Source: an uncultured Thermoguttaceae bacterium (lineage in GTDB: Bacteria > Planctomycetota > Planctomycetia > Pirellulales > Thermoguttaceae). Taken from it: a DNA stretch of 64,000 nucleotides. The notes beneath the pieces were generated by a model, which saw only the letters and a program-made list of their open reading frames with translations, searched no databases and had not been told where the DNA came from. The DNA is taken from positions 29,154-93,153 of the forward strand of contig CALKER010000011.1 in assembly GCA_938084835.1 (NCBI GenBank), written 5' to 3'. Made by a program: the position numbers and the translations under genes. This document shows, piece by piece, positions 43,001-47,682 of this stretch (the first letter of the stretch is position 1; every line of letters starts with the position of its first letter).

Positions 43001-43890
43001 ATTCGCAGGCGGAACACGCCGCGTCCAAAATTGGCCAAGTCATCCTCAAACACCAAAGTTGCTTTACGCGTGGCCGCGTCATACTGGATCTGCGTAGGAT
43101 GAAGGATCAAGTCATCTCGGGGGTCAGCCGACGCTTGGGTAACAAAGAGCTGGTAGAACTCAGGATTTTCCACGCCCGAGGGCCCGGGCAGCATCTCCTC
43201 GGAAAAGTAAACTTCGATCACATTCCGCAATTGCGACAGCGAGCCATCCACATTGCGGACCACCGGTTGGGGGACCACCGCTGTCACCACCGGTGCCAAA
43301 TTCACGCGAAAGTCGAATCGCAATACTCTCTCGGAAACCGGCTGGTCCTCACGGAACATTTGGCCCGCGGTGTTACGCAAGGGCGGAACCAGATTGCCGG
43401 CGGGGTCCCTAAAGTCGGTTACCCCGACGATAACCATTTGATACAGGTCATCCTCGAGGCGGTGGGCAAATCGCACAATGACCTCGTTGGGCCGATCAGC
43501 CAGCCCGGCGTAACCAAGCGGCACCAGTTGGTCATCCCCGTCCCCAAAAATTCCGTTATTACTGCGGACAAACAGAATTCCGCCCAACGAGTTAGCATCG
43601 ATATTTTGGCCTTCGTTGAACCGGAGTAACAGCTCCCGTGGTCCCAGCAGAAGGGTTGCCCCTGGGTCCATGATCTGACCCTCGTTGGGAATGACGGCCA
43701 CCAGATTGGGAGCCAAACTGAGAAGTTCCCGCTTTTCGAACTGCTCAATGAGAAGTTTCCGGGGCTTTTGACGGCCGGTGGCCTCAACGCGGGAGTTTCC
43801 CCGCCCACTTCTCTTGCTCTTTCGCACCTTGGCTTCGCGACCAGCCGATGAATGACCGAACAACGGACGCAAAGACTCGAGGATGCCCAT
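22036..43890 (-). CDS. 7284-residue secreted multidomain protein (metzincin site, GEVED, propeller, repeat tail)
   Basis: One intact frame. A basic N-terminus carries FEKRELLS (51-58), a LEPR-XLL-type motif. Residues 499-509, HEILHNLGFGH, match the HExxHxxGxxH zinc site of metzincin-type proteases, with a possible Met-turn IMGAG just after. PPC-like regions follow (near 550, 1590 and 1900). Beta-helix-like stretches lie near 3500, and about eight copies of an FEFD module are scattered from 1080 to 6070. Nine GEVED domains run from 3839 to 5535 and a tenth lies at 6605-6766. Between them come a SdrD-B-like domain split by a NIDO-like domain (about 5552-5782) and a Calx-beta-like domain split by a TolB/WD40-type propeller (about 6167-6543). 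A repeat tail covers 6783-7260. AGGAG stands seven bases before the ATG. A surface or matrix role is inferred. Confidence 0.9.
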   Translation of the reverse strand: MGILESLRPLFGHSSAGREAKVRKSKRSGRGNSRVEATGRQKPRKLLIEQFEKRELLSLAPNLVAVIPNEGQIMDPGATLLLGPRELLLRFNEGQNIDANSLGGILFVRSNNGIFGDGDDQLVPLGYAGLADRPNEVIVRFAHRLEDDLYQMVIVGVTDFRDPAGNLVPPLRNTAGQMFREDQPVSERVLRFDFRVNLAPVVTAVVPQPVVRNVDGSLSQLRNVIEVYFSEEMLPGPSGVENPEFYQLFVTQASADPRDDLILHPTQIQYDAATRKATLVFEDDLANFGRGVFRLRMGDRYQATATDFVVAPYDAGQTFASAMDVRSLGGLVAPYFGDGSGPQSVIIAAQVNSWQLDPTLWWPGGNDEPGHRNLPLFEAGQLYVENHYASGDSSPDNSAGVVTVRYYFPEGSFNLITEAQKQRAREIFALLSYYLGVQVYEDPVSGGIAVLTGDLAMAGFQSAPGGIAGLGGGGFALMDYAENWGASEYGGAWFQVALHEILHNLGFGHAYDEIAIMGAGEFGGLLTGVEPVYPLDHDILHGRHMFRPDNIDIDLYRVQLDERGLFRAEIAAERLGQSSLLDATISIYEQYVENGIVKYRLIARNDDYYSEDPFIELYLTPGVYYVGVSASGNIHYDATNPDTGVGGVSQGEYQLRLTFHPKGVNPTDPETFRDLSAEPWSLADTTGVVLDGDGDGVPGGAYNFWFVVQPLSQTIFVDKLSPVSSGQQDGSLERPFSTISAAFAAASPGSIVRIVGNNFEDDNPDEPATLRNNIAYEIGYDRTGAPLADGSKMEVPRGVMVMIDAGAVFKLAGANIEVGSSSELIDRSGAALQVLGTPLQRVYFTSYFDETIGTDSDPQRTVPRPGDWGGLVFRNNLDYQFIAAYNPASGLPPRQVLEVEGIFLNYINFSDIRFGGGEVVVDGVRGVYAPIHMVEARPTVTFNIITNSAGAAMSADPNSFRDEWFQSWDRWAPFTADYGRIGPQIHHNTLVAHYATTLGGAVSPQRNSMNALAIRVETRAGGELEKLTTFARWDDWDIVHVVPENLFIRGTPGGPISRPKTVNNLTAVNEYLLQVPSGGSALIDGEYFALFDGSVRVVFEFDLDNRFVAGRQRVFYQTTDSAAVLATRIATAINQAAQERGLKVTATAHGNQVRLETKSPVWRVEGLGLIEARTDARLHVDPGVVVKLTGSRIEVEFGGQLIAEGRPGPREDAPGYRTVFTSVYDRRYGAGGVFDTLALTVPRAPQPGDWGGIHFAPTSTGSFDFCVIAYGGGDTRIEGGFARFNTIEIYQADVRITRSRIEFNDAVADPSNRAGRGSTTPATIFIRGAQPIIVANDFLANRGSVISVDVNALKADNVPDWGRSTGFASVYTQYADNRGPMVRANRFGMVDNPALRNQLQGMEVRGGTLTTESVWDDVDIVHIVTSQIAATDFHHIGGIRLQSSEKGSLVVKLQGSTAGFLATGRPREIDDRIGGILQIVGMPGRPVILTSLRDDSVGAGFDILGRPVFDTNGDGPSSGAPGDWNGVIFERYAHDRNVAVVIEREPAAGVASDLNGTPLTSQRLGALAPYEKAGDDNLRLGFTVYGYIRSDDPRDVDVYQFDAVAGTEVWFDIDWTTFALDTIVELITADGTVIARSDNSHEFRSFEHKTDPDGGLLGLPMDRDVFNRRDFYTTNSRDAGMRVVLPGPLGQVRTYYVQVRSALAIGDLVPGSQIAEGMQFRLFDQHGRVVVFEFDSDQMVSPGAVPVRYLGATREELAQNIVDAITTAASTRGLKVTGRVRFEHVLNSSGNWVRVPQVALDGVRAEFDPGTTPFTRIAHTSGAYQLQIRLRELQEIAGCTVQYADIRYATTGITVRGFPQHSPLLGESAESPADNNTFASAQYLGNLLTSDRNVISVAGYLSGRTDVDWYRVEIDLVGIQSIGGYNDLGSLWSTIFDIDYADGTGRPDLSMWVFDSAGRLIYFGTNSNVSDDRALPFGPTLEDLTRGSVGARDPYIGPVFLPEGNRVYYVAITSVLATPQVLSSVLGGTTLAGDDSAWSADPTNYPLVRVEPIPSVRRIVEERIDTGPNSFVDVLNPNVYNTASRDPNGAQRLALIPDEFQLGDVNFFVLTGMDLFIVNPFTGAVVSDLTDWPDPYLAGSPDMYYRDIAMTNDGRLTTISIGPGSNFNPRYREFDTGNANNLLVDVDTGIDVFRIQPGTTATVEADPVRSVYVNAMVHDWRNTGAPGRRSRSVIIVGDIPALPTTELQRAGITHSKNLVWVLDSTGAAINHPLINNGSQPSGPRLFSNIVPIGWLDTSGYSINRENPASITGLAYLELPGVGNVLYAVDDEGNLYYITNELSAHATGGSWGFTPVSPSGGPNHVLYTGGGPQLHWITQVVHPVTGLPIPFSGLAAGPRNVEHGRYAYTLFASDTDGNIWALNTAGRLLGVFVNAQRSINPPSPVGAIYGIDFSPIDYNLWHWTTRRRDDAGHGIYNTVDGSRVSAEGYDPLREGNISYYFGLDDPDDGLPNEPQPGATNFTTAQGSSGRRIMTYDMPGGIWGSLTSGTFSLAGYSAADKPTLYFTYYAHTENSLDWDGLRVYVSNDGANWVLVATNTDLNDGTLIRPRLEKPGYGGYIREIHDGGGTWRQARIDLSQFAGRDNLRIRFDFSTASDMEIGNLQMQGAYLTVVPAAQLRDGDTMVAGTVTFEIDLGFALLLPNAAGAKIGDNPTGTQRGEWITISDGTSTYTFEFDKNGVVAPGRRRVAVTDAMTTRQVAEALAREINLAFGTTGPTPGRVFAYVPDDKIFQGPTGNRVFLIGATSVNQGTDYAGMPLAIQIEGSAPGAVTSGRTPIYIRPDMDSLTVAQIVTSTVNRQLRTGATPDRIYVPPVMTAATLNNTALSILGLDSRNVPRFAVVGFSTALPFNQIVSVDTIRSQLPAGATLDADYAVLVGLQGATSPQAIALQIASAINTLRTFYGWQVTAAVDPIDALMINLTGPQTIVTFVNARFSGHPVPKTHSAACPLLRFDPNETTWKLDERFLSSSPSPNNTGASRAEALIRVYDVEVTNPGPFRYASTLEGDTTNKSYGTGRNQNRFWNFRRGQNNAFEGWYIDDIVIGFAERGELVTNAPTGVTGFDFLREPRLDENIVVTGSYQLEIRRGHEFGTLVGPPSAPYTVLRLAPQVDTNDRFVQEISIRIPPASELGHGDRFWIDDGVRRQEFVFLDNDLRGATGEAIPIFFSRYESAAVLASKVQSAINQAANEGRLNVQALRRSVSDIVDLWGAVYVGGILGGEQNPPPQVRPAFAISQIIYGSVEAVGTRYLRIEAPAGNTINHRSTFRVTDIDGNAVDFMFINALTGETAPPEFYQITYEFGMLASQIAVLIRDAINRANTDGKLNVTAAISIPGRVDLSDKAQEVIGLPSTTYFVPSPPAGVTYVNPKQGNHPLIGDKNQLREKGYFIIDSTQVLYSRDWGIRVEPAARDAGGNWPHPGSGRWMNAAYPTNTPGSMWVPGVTLVNNIVAYSGQGGIYFGGDTAQPLGAIPFGRIVNNTVVGNVLRGQSATGTGIQVGPNATPTLLNNVIAGWQTGVLVHSTSASTVLGGNAFARNTQNASGTTTGSFALLLGPTEPLFVAPERNNFYPAAGSRIIDSAIDSLEERSGYFSAVLQPIGIPPSPILAPSLDLFGQLRQDDPWVAPPAGMGANVFKDRGAVDRVDFFGPTAAITVPVDNGPADRARSPHEVALAHVRVTEFVISLYDVGIGIDDATVVPQAVQVYRDDRQTPLAVGADYLFSYDVTNDRIILYPAPGLWEPGYRYTIALDRTMIRDLAGNILQPNRPVAHPVFGDCYFTVSIDVLDYGDAPDLPYPSRLVNNGARHLIVDGFHLGAGISRELAPREEDTFDDGVIFQFGGEIRVEKDPNQPVERHGVRVYVSVPSGWPTAPDGTVGYLNAWIDFNRDGDWEDSWDTGSEYILQNIPVKAGWNQFDFDSGYLVFSVPREAEYGSSWARFRLTSYRFTPENALSFTGVADDGEVEDYQVELVRYYRDWGDAPASYGTLRADNGAYHVVWPVGNPHLAFPLRDPDTGEYLVDPNTGQYIFVGPDWELDGQPDPEALGDDTDSIYGWLDGRRADENGAFIETLNPSRVPRITVYVVGGGYLNVWIDVYQDGSFADDVDHVVRDLWLNEGEHRLHELPGVLGLLPEDMPVGATYVRLRISSNVQGLGPTGANPISGGDDPNGEVEDYRVPVELVPVDYGDAPDPSYPSRLQSNGARHVIVDGFHLGWGVTRDRNAPAEDEFDDGVVFQYGNEIRVETNPARPAEQYLVRVYVSTPEGWPVDANENVGYLNAWIDFTRDGDWDDPGEQIFQNVPVKAGWNNLYFNVPHSAAFGETWSRFRLSSVTLPPVAGYLGEAPDGEVEDYLVKLVPYYRDWGDAPAPYRTVESQNGAYHVIWPENNPHLAFPDPVTGIVVAPDWEVDGQPHPQARGDDLGGWAADENGVRAVLQTPDGRPILVAGMRPLISVYAVGAGWLNLWVDLNRDGDWDDPGEHLVRGLWLEPGEHRLYELADVGILPMTLSEGDTFLRVRFSSNVRYLLSYGGNPSSPGEDPNGEVEDHWVRLERWPLDFGDAPDPSYPSRLASDGARHLMVAGFHLGASITEEQDALTVDDGDDGIVFQYGGQIRVESNPARPQERHGVSVYVSVPAGWSVQPDGTVGYLNAWIDFNRNGAWSDPQEQVFVNVPVRAGWNRYDFGTGYLVFAVPYDAALGPSWARFRLSSYPITASSDVSFAMELLDGEVEDYPVELVGYYRDWGDAPAPYRTLEAENGAYHVVWPVDNPHLAYPDPVTGRIIPVDWELDGQPHPQALGDDLGGWPDLPGTDDENGVRIEALTAGARPIMSVNAVTGGWLNMWIDLNRDGDWDDAGEHIVQGLWLEPGEHQLHLRPEVLVLREDLSPGTSYMRLRFSSNVQYLTPYGGNPDPNGPPPNGEVEDHQVLLLVEPRDYGDAPSDRYPTRRENDGARHIVVPGFALGWAVDEELNARGVDTFDDGVFFQYWGEIRVERDPTEPLERHGVRVYVSVPADWPVQPDGTVGYLNAWIDFNRDGDWDDVWPEGSEYVFTNVPVKAGWNDFDFETGYLVFNVPRAAELGKTWARFRLTGSQLPVGGSPNYLGLATDGEVEDYEVTIVDYYRDYGDAPARYPVTRDAGGAYHVVWPKNNPYLAFPDAETGQLVGVDWYIDGLPHDQALGDDEHWLDDENGMRLWFVSPGFKPLIQLFAATPGYLNAWIDINQDGDWEDPGEQLASGVWIASPGLYWLHELTELAPLPEDMPLGETFLRLRFSSNVRYLLPYGGNPDPAGPDPNGEVEDHRVEVRAPILDFGDAPASYGTLKADDGPRHLLVPTGVYLGYAPGDAEPDALVDQAAVGDDFTGEQDEDGLLSYGTLVAGQFRPGILYRGEIGRFEVAVTGTGYLSAWIDFNGDGVFSDYLDPLTGQYVREHVVQGVYIADDSAPFVFDVHVPASAAEGVTFLRLRYSSDRQAVLAPVGRAPDGEVEDHALFVESLQGVIQGTKFNDANADGIWQWWPNVFQPIIQPTAPGSGTPILTGGFNATVGPIDLGFEFAYYGAIYTQFYVSENGAISFGSPVSAFDLAGFPESIPMIAPFWADVDLRLGGGRVELSRGTNPLTGNPFVQVTWVDVGFYNRYDPLNLPLLSRRNTFGVYIEDDPLGDVVGFVYWNLQWTTGDYFDPETGTWVRTGGYGDPGAEIGFNAGNNFTYARIFRPTSQTGLDELVAQQVLGVRIDPNTGRPHGPEYGIPGGVVYIDANNNGVRDPGEWTVVAQRDLRGTLEDESGRFRFGPLPPGTYVIREDLTSPEWQEWIQTNPRWGAVGYLASGDLRVVAVPPSELRDGDQLRIFDGRRVHTFEFDRNGLLSDPGVIPVNIAGLTTADQVAEAITTAVNTARGTRGLILQAGAEGDEVVITGDPVILFPQDYPWTVRFTALAGSTIPEGSIFSVGDGRGQVTFEFDWDGASSYPGRGHVLIPVAGRTPAEVAAAIATAVQTQAAALGLNIWAVAADTEVILRGRTLTVDRLTSFLPGGPARVNPDGSYTVNLDAGAVISRIDFGNFLRPILSWNDVRVLEGQNGQFTEVELNLVWERSFGAPIDLVLLTADGTATAVDNDYLPIAQALQLTADLPPQSRWPVRVLTSNDRGDYDYGLSGHILVYQVLDPPAEGGDWEIWLYDLKTDSVHRVTNNSVDDRFPTVYEDGDRAYLVWIGQDQTPGQTDTEVFLRVYERGRGFISPAIQLTNNTFNESSPQIDDTYVVWVGQVTASNSEVFVFNYKAWVNSTWGVTQPPRNISGNPFGDFAPQTFGPHVVWSGWDGFDEEIYIWDAIAGTRRLTNNTTADRAPRIHGQWVVWEQFDGNDYEIWVHNLATGVSRQLTNNTVADVSPALSGNHVVWQTRVGTTWQIYYMNLEELELGLPPTNISANPYDNQFPKIDGHRVVWHARIGSNFEVFVYDLSTAGVAQNISRHPATDWYPLISGDYVTWRNWDGVDYEICVAQYESPRIVTPVGVTIVGDDRVESDEYFWVRISAAEVPALGTGSVVLNPSEVRVWILNDDDRGLGWDFGDAPASYRTLLADDGARHAIDPTVYLGWQVDGERDGLASADALGDDQTNLPDEDGVVFLTPLIPGQVAQVAVRASVAGYLDAWVDFNRNGRWGNPTDPLSVVDAGEQIFTSQPLWPGVNMLSFTVPSWAELGNTFARFRFSTTGGLLYFGSALNGEVEDYQVQIVASAPTGLARQGRTVYFYGTAAPERFEFTPTASPGGQHRVVYNGVEYRFPASEVDAFVFAAGAGQDVAILNGTSGAETVELRSGFAMLTGANFLVVVTQAENVTVNGRGGNDQAVLSATPGVKDTVVGTSSYVQMTTGAVVNRVNNFPRVHIRGNPGEGADVVRLYGSAAVAETFVGTPTSVQLDGGSYFIQADNFRWAYAYGNGSGDKAILYDNPATRDWVVADPTYARISGAGFYVFARDFADVVAYATTGNDGATLYDNPIGVDVFVAQPGNVELAGSGYRIQLQGFRYVTAESRGGSDTAILYDNPARFDRFEATPTYAVYYGDTFNHRVFGFRNVQAIARGGNDRGRLYDDPAQAESFLAYPTYALMVGINYQVQVEGFRYVTAYSRGGNDHAIFYDSLGDDRFVAKPFEGRMYGAGYDNQAVGFSKVVGNATSGYDLAQLYDMALAWAGDHLQAQGNWAKVSNSLVDYELWAINFDRVEAYGSDPGVDTKEIIGALDFALETFGSWRD
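22040..23540 (-). repeat. C-terminal repeat tail of the giant protein
   Basis: A head unit with YNGVEYRFP is followed by about eight repeats of 53-57 residues. Typical pieces are ILYDNPARFDRFEATPTYA, then a Gly/Tyr strand, then VxGFRYVTAxSRGGxD. Repeats are diverged at the DNA level, so there is no sign of recent duplication. The tail is homologous in layout to that of the C25 protease. Confidence 0.8.
27285..32380 (-). repeat. Array of nine GEVED domains in alternating A-B order
   Basis: Nine units of 527-620 bases each end in GEVEDY or GEVEDH (codons near 31838, 31218, 30691, 30108, 29543, 28980, 28412, 27852 and 27290). Eight form four A-B pairs. A units open with GDAPDPSYPSRL and contain GFHLG and YLNAWIDFNRDGDW. 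B units open with YYRDWGDAP and contain GAYHVVWP and NPHLAFP. The ninth is a single divergent unit (C). GEVED domains are of unknown function and common in large secreted proteins. Confidence 0.9.
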
Positions 43891-43931
43891 GAAATGACTC
43901 CTAGGCCAAACCTCTAGAAGTGAAACTTTAA

Positions 43932-43961
43932 GTTATATAGAAGCCTTTAGCCCTTTTTCAG
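43932..43961 (-). promoter_or_regulatory. Candidate promoter of the 7284-codon gene
   Basis: On the minus strand CTGAAA (43956-43961) and TATAAC (43932-43937, part of TATATAAC) stand 18 bases apart. Transcription would start about 35 bases before the ATG, leaving room for the AGGAG ribosome binding site. Confidence 0.4.
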
Positions 43962-44923
43962 CAGACCCATAAGACACAGATGGGAGAGGCACTGACTTTG
44001 CTACCTCTCCGGAAGTAAACCGAAAATCGCTTAAATTCTTGCAAACGGTGAATTTCGATGGATTCACAAAGTCTATTCAAATTGCTGAGGTCCGAAAAAT
44101 CAAGCAATTGTCCCAACTGACGAACTCCCCTCTAAAAAGGCGGAAAACGAGACAGATTGCTCGTAGGCAATTTCCGTCGAAAGTGCTGAGGGCATCCTGC
44201 AGCTGGGGTTAAAGTTTCGGTAAAGCAGCTTTTGGCGGTAGCGAGCTCCCCCTTATGCAGCGGGGACTCAGCCCAGGATAAATGAAAAGAGTCGCCGATA
44301 AGTAAAATGACGATCCGACATTGGTGGGAGGGTAACTTTACGTATCTCGCGTGGCGGGGCAGAATCGCTCAGTCGAGGACGTTGTTATTAAGGCCTGCTC
44401 GGAACTGCCGACTCCCGGCCGTAGGAAAACAAGGCCCGGCGAGCGCTTCCAGGAAAAAAAACATCGGATGAGAAGGTAGTCACTCCCCTCAATATGGTGA
44501 TATTGAAAATTTTTCGACAAAAGGCGTTTCAGTACCTCAGGAGGGGGTCCATGCCCTGCCTAAGCCAGAAGCTAGGCCTTCCCGCGCCCCCCAAGCCCCA
44601 CCTGCTCGGAAAAAGTTCGTTCTCCGCGGCCGTGGCATCCCCCCGCAAACAGCAGGCCCCAGTCCCCCGGGGAGAGTTCTCACTGTGGGAAAGGCGGCGC
44701 AGCCTTAATCGGCCATCGACCACTTGTGTTAGCGGAGGTCGGCTGCCGGTATCCAATCGGGGAAGGACGGCCCGGCTAAAAGCCGATTTGCTTCCTCAGT
44801 GGAATCCGGTATTCCTAAGCCCAAGGATCACCGCAGGCCTCGCGGGCAGTGTTGAGCTCTACCGGCCGAGAGTTTTCAGCAGCCTATGCCTTTGGCTGGC
44901 CAAGGCAGGATGAAAAGCGAAGA

Positions 44924-45010
44924 GCGAGCGCTACGGCTCGGGGGAAGGTCGGGCCCTGTCGCCAGAGCTGGGCGCTGCCATGCGCGAGCCCTTCGGGTCG
45001 GGGGAAGGTC
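44924..45010. repeat. Two 27-base direct repeats 60 bases apart
   Basis: Copies at about 44924-44950 and 44984-45010 share GCGAGC at the start and an identical TCGGGGGAAGGTC at the end. In copy 1 cgagc and gctcg can form a stem across a 6-base loop. The 33 bases between the copies are not repeated. They lie within 120 bases of the 3' end of the porin gene. Confidence 0.65.
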
Positions 45011-45034
45011 CTTGCTGAAGGTAAGTCTCCGGAA

Positions 45035-47245
45035 TCAAAAGGTAAGCACCACGTCGGTAGCAAAGGTGAACTGATGGCGACTTGAGCCGTCATCAAAAGG
45101 AAGTTGCCCTTGGAGATTGCGGCTCCCGTCATACCAGTCCCACCGAACCTCCGGCCTGACGAGCCAGTTGGGTGCCGGCCGCCAATTCAGTCCAAGGGTC
45201 AACTCGTAAAAATCACCCGCAAATCCCGGCAGGGCCGGCCAGCCCTTGCCTGGAACCAAGTTCCCCACACCGGCGATGCGAACCCCGTCGTCGTCTCGCA
45301 ACCATTCGACGCGGGCGGCCGCAGCCAACTTTGGCGAAAGGGTGTAGATGAAGTACTGGTTGATGCCGTACCACTCGGCATCTTGCGGCCGGGGTTGGGC
45401 CCAGACGACAGCCTCCTTTTCCCATCCCAGATTGTGTACCAAAACATATTCCATCCGCTGGCCGATCTTTTGACGAAGCACTAGGCTGTAAACAAATCGA
45501 TCCTGCCGGCCGGCGTCGTCCTGAGGTCCTACCGACACCGCATAAGTCACCTGAGTCCGTTCGGAAGGACTTTTCCAACGAATACCGCCCATAAAGTCTA
45601 GGTCGTCGTTGTTGTCTTCGAACATCATCCACCCGCGATGAAAGCCCCCATCCACCGTCAACTGGTCCGTAAGCTGGTAACTGGCCAGAATTCCCGTCAC
45701 CAAAATTGGCACCGTGTAGCTGTAAGAATATGAGTGGGAATAAAACGGATTGAGAATGGCCGGGACTGCCTCGTAATCAAGAATTCCGGCAAAATGGCCA
45801 AGCTTGACCGTCAGACGGTTTATCGCTACCTCCAGATACATTTGGGGCAAGACAAGCCCATAATTTTGAGATACCCCGTTAATCCGATCTTCCAAGCCGC
45901 GACTGATCCCGTACCGCCAATCGTTGCCAAAGACCACATCCACTCGGCCACCGATGTCAAAACCGCATGCGTCGGTCTGGGTGGGACGAAAAGCGTACAC
46001 CCAGAGCTGATTCAACTGATAATCGGCATGGCGGTCGTTCGTGGCCACGGGACCATTGTACCGACTAGCCGGCTCTTGGGCGTTAAACGTGATGCCCTGC
46101 TCCAACCAACCCCCAACTGAGATACGCGAGGCTTGAAGTCTCGGGCCGTCGATTAACTTCCATGGCTGAGGTCCTCCCTCGGAAGAGGCTCTGGCTTTGG
46201 CCGGCGGCGCGGCGACGGCATCTTGGGACGCAATCCCCGACGGTGAGTGGCCGTCCTTTCCGGCAGAGCGCTCCGACGGTGCTACCTCCGGGGAAATTCC
46301 TGAGAGGGCCGAGAGTGGCTGGGGCTTGCGGAGGAGCGTGGGTCCTGAGTTAAACTCCTCGGGCTCCAGGATCAGTGCGTCCTCTATAGGGGCGAGCGGA
46401 TCCCACGAGCTTGGCGCCTGAGGTTCCTGCGCGTAACCGGGATCTTCCTCGGTGGGAGCATTCCCGGAGGCTCTGTCCTTGGCTTCCTCCCAATCCCCGG
46501 CAAAAGCCACACCTACCACGGATGAAGGCGATGATGCCCCCCTTTGTGACGATGCATTGCCGATTGCAGCACAAGTGATTATTCCGTTGTTCCCCCATTG
46601 GGAGGGGAAAGTCATCCCGGGGCCCCATGTTGCCTCTTCATTGGGCCGTGTTACTTGCTCACAGGCCATGCGGCGCCCACCGCCGGCATTGAAACGCCCG
46701 ACGGAAGTCCCCACCACTGGCCCGCCTGCATTTTCCCTCATGCCGCCCCTTAATGGACGGCCTTCATTACCACGATGCTGAGGGTTTGTCGGGGTGCGGA
46801 CCGACCCCTGGCACCCAGAATCAAGCGGGATTTGGGCCGGCGATTGGCGGGCAATTTCAGGCGGTAGAGGTGCAGCTGGCACGTTCGCGCCTGGGGCGGT
46901 CGGCAGAGGTTGGGATCGATTTTCCTCCCCATAATGGGTGGTTCGACGGTTTACCTGTCGGGACGCTAAAGGTGGCGAAGATCCATCTCTTATAGGGGAA
47001 TTAATCCCTGCTGCAGTAAAATTTGGCACGATAGGTGTGCTCTCGGCATTCCGCGGCAAGGCGTAGAGGACGATTTCGTCACGGGCTACGACACTTTCCA
47101 CGATTAATTGGTTTACCGCGAGAGTGGCCAAAAATGTGAAGACCCAAATCGCAAGATGCTGGGGACATCGTCCCACAGAGAGGTTTCGCGGAGAGACAGT
47201 TCGCCCTGAGACAGGTTTTTCGGCCAGAAAAACCATCCGGTGCAT
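45035..47245 (-). CDS. Outer-membrane beta-barrel porin (BBP2/OmpL-like)
   Basis: 736 residues. The N-terminus has a long basic leader and a hydrophobic stretch (LAIWVFTFLATLAVNQLIV) suited to export. Residues 70-370 are Pro/Gly/Ser-rich and of low complexity, probably a periplasmic or peptidoglycan-spanning region. From about residue 375 the protein is a series of amphipathic beta strands typical of planctomycete porins: GGWLEQGITFNAQEP, LNQLWVYAFRP, GFDIGGRVDVVFGNDWRYG, MYLEVAINRLTVKLGHFAG and so on. It ends in DVVLTF, the terminal aromatic residue expected of outer-membrane barrels. This C-terminal part matches the putative beta-barrel porin-2 family. The substrate is unknown. A GAGGA element precedes the ATG by about ten bases; a second ATG three codons later is possible. 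Confidence 0.85.
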   Translation of the reverse strand: MHRMVFLAEKPVSGRTVSPRNLSVGRCPQHLAIWVFTFLATLAVNQLIVESVVARDEIVLYALPRNAESTPIVPNFTAAGINSPIRDGSSPPLASRQVNRRTTHYGEENRSQPLPTAPGANVPAAPLPPEIARQSPAQIPLDSGCQGSVRTPTNPQHRGNEGRPLRGGMRENAGGPVVGTSVGRFNAGGGRRMACEQVTRPNEEATWGPGMTFPSQWGNNGIITCAAIGNASSQRGASSPSSVVGVAFAGDWEEAKDRASGNAPTEEDPGYAQEPQAPSSWDPLAPIEDALILEPEEFNSGPTLLRKPQPLSALSGISPEVAPSERSAGKDGHSPSGIASQDAVAAPPAKARASSEGGPQPWKLIDGPRLQASRISVGGWLEQGITFNAQEPASRYNGPVATNDRHADYQLNQLWVYAFRPTQTDACGFDIGGRVDVVFGNDWRYGISRGLEDRINGVSQNYGLVLPQMYLEVAINRLTVKLGHFAGILDYEAVPAILNPFYSHSYSYSYTVPILVTGILASYQLTDQLTVDGGFHRGWMMFEDNNDDLDFMGGIRWKSPSERTQVTYAVSVGPQDDAGRQDRFVYSLVLRQKIGQRMEYVLVHNLGWEKEAVVWAQPRPQDAEWYGINQYFIYTLSPKLAAAARVEWLRDDDGVRIAGVGNLVPGKGWPALPGFAGDFYELTLGLNWRPAPNWLVRPEVRWDWYDGSRNLQGQLPFDDGSSRHQFTFATDVVLTF

Positions 47246-47682
47246 GCGGTATCGATCCTCTTAACTTCCAAAAGGTTGCTGTTTGCCAAAAGTCGCTAAA
47301 GGTTGTTGAAATTCCGCTAGAAGTTCGCCGCGGAACCTCGCAACAAGCCTCCGAATGTCGCAGCTTCCTTTCCTACGCCAGTTCCGTTTTCGTGCGAGGA
47401 GACTTAGATCAAAAATCGAACCGCATGCACCGACTTTTCAAAAAAATCGGCATACTTGGAAAACTCTGCGTAGCTTCACACATCTCCACGAGATAAGAAT
47501 TTCTCGCATGGGATAAGAATCTCTCGCCTGGAAGGATGATTAAACACTCAAGGTGGGCAGAGACTGCCCGCCCACGCTGGGTCGTTAAAAACAGTTAATC
47601 CAAACTTTTCGCAGAGGCAAGAAGGGACAATTACGACGTCTCTAAGCAGCCAAAAACACTGAGCACCGGTGGTACCGAATGC
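47246..47682. other. Porin upstream region
   Basis: No gene. Contains the 20-bp tandem repeat at 47491-47530; otherwise A/T-rich stretches that could hold the porin promoter. Confidence 0.5.
47491..47530. repeat. Tandem 20-bp repeat upstream of the porin gene
   Basis: Two adjacent copies, 47491-47510 and 47511-47530, match at 17 of 20 positions and share GATAAGAAT followed by TCTCGC. Copy 1 with its flank also forms the inverted repeat cgaga-N8-tctcg (47489-47506). The period of two helical turns suits an operator. It lies about 250 bases before the porin start. Confidence 0.65.

Larger units (their letters stand above)
43891..45034. other. 1.1 kb gap upstream of the giant gene and downstream of the porin gene
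   Basis: No gene seen. It holds the candidate promoter of the giant gene (43932-43961) and a two-copy direct repeat at 44924-45010. The middle part is without recognisable features. Confidence 0.5.
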
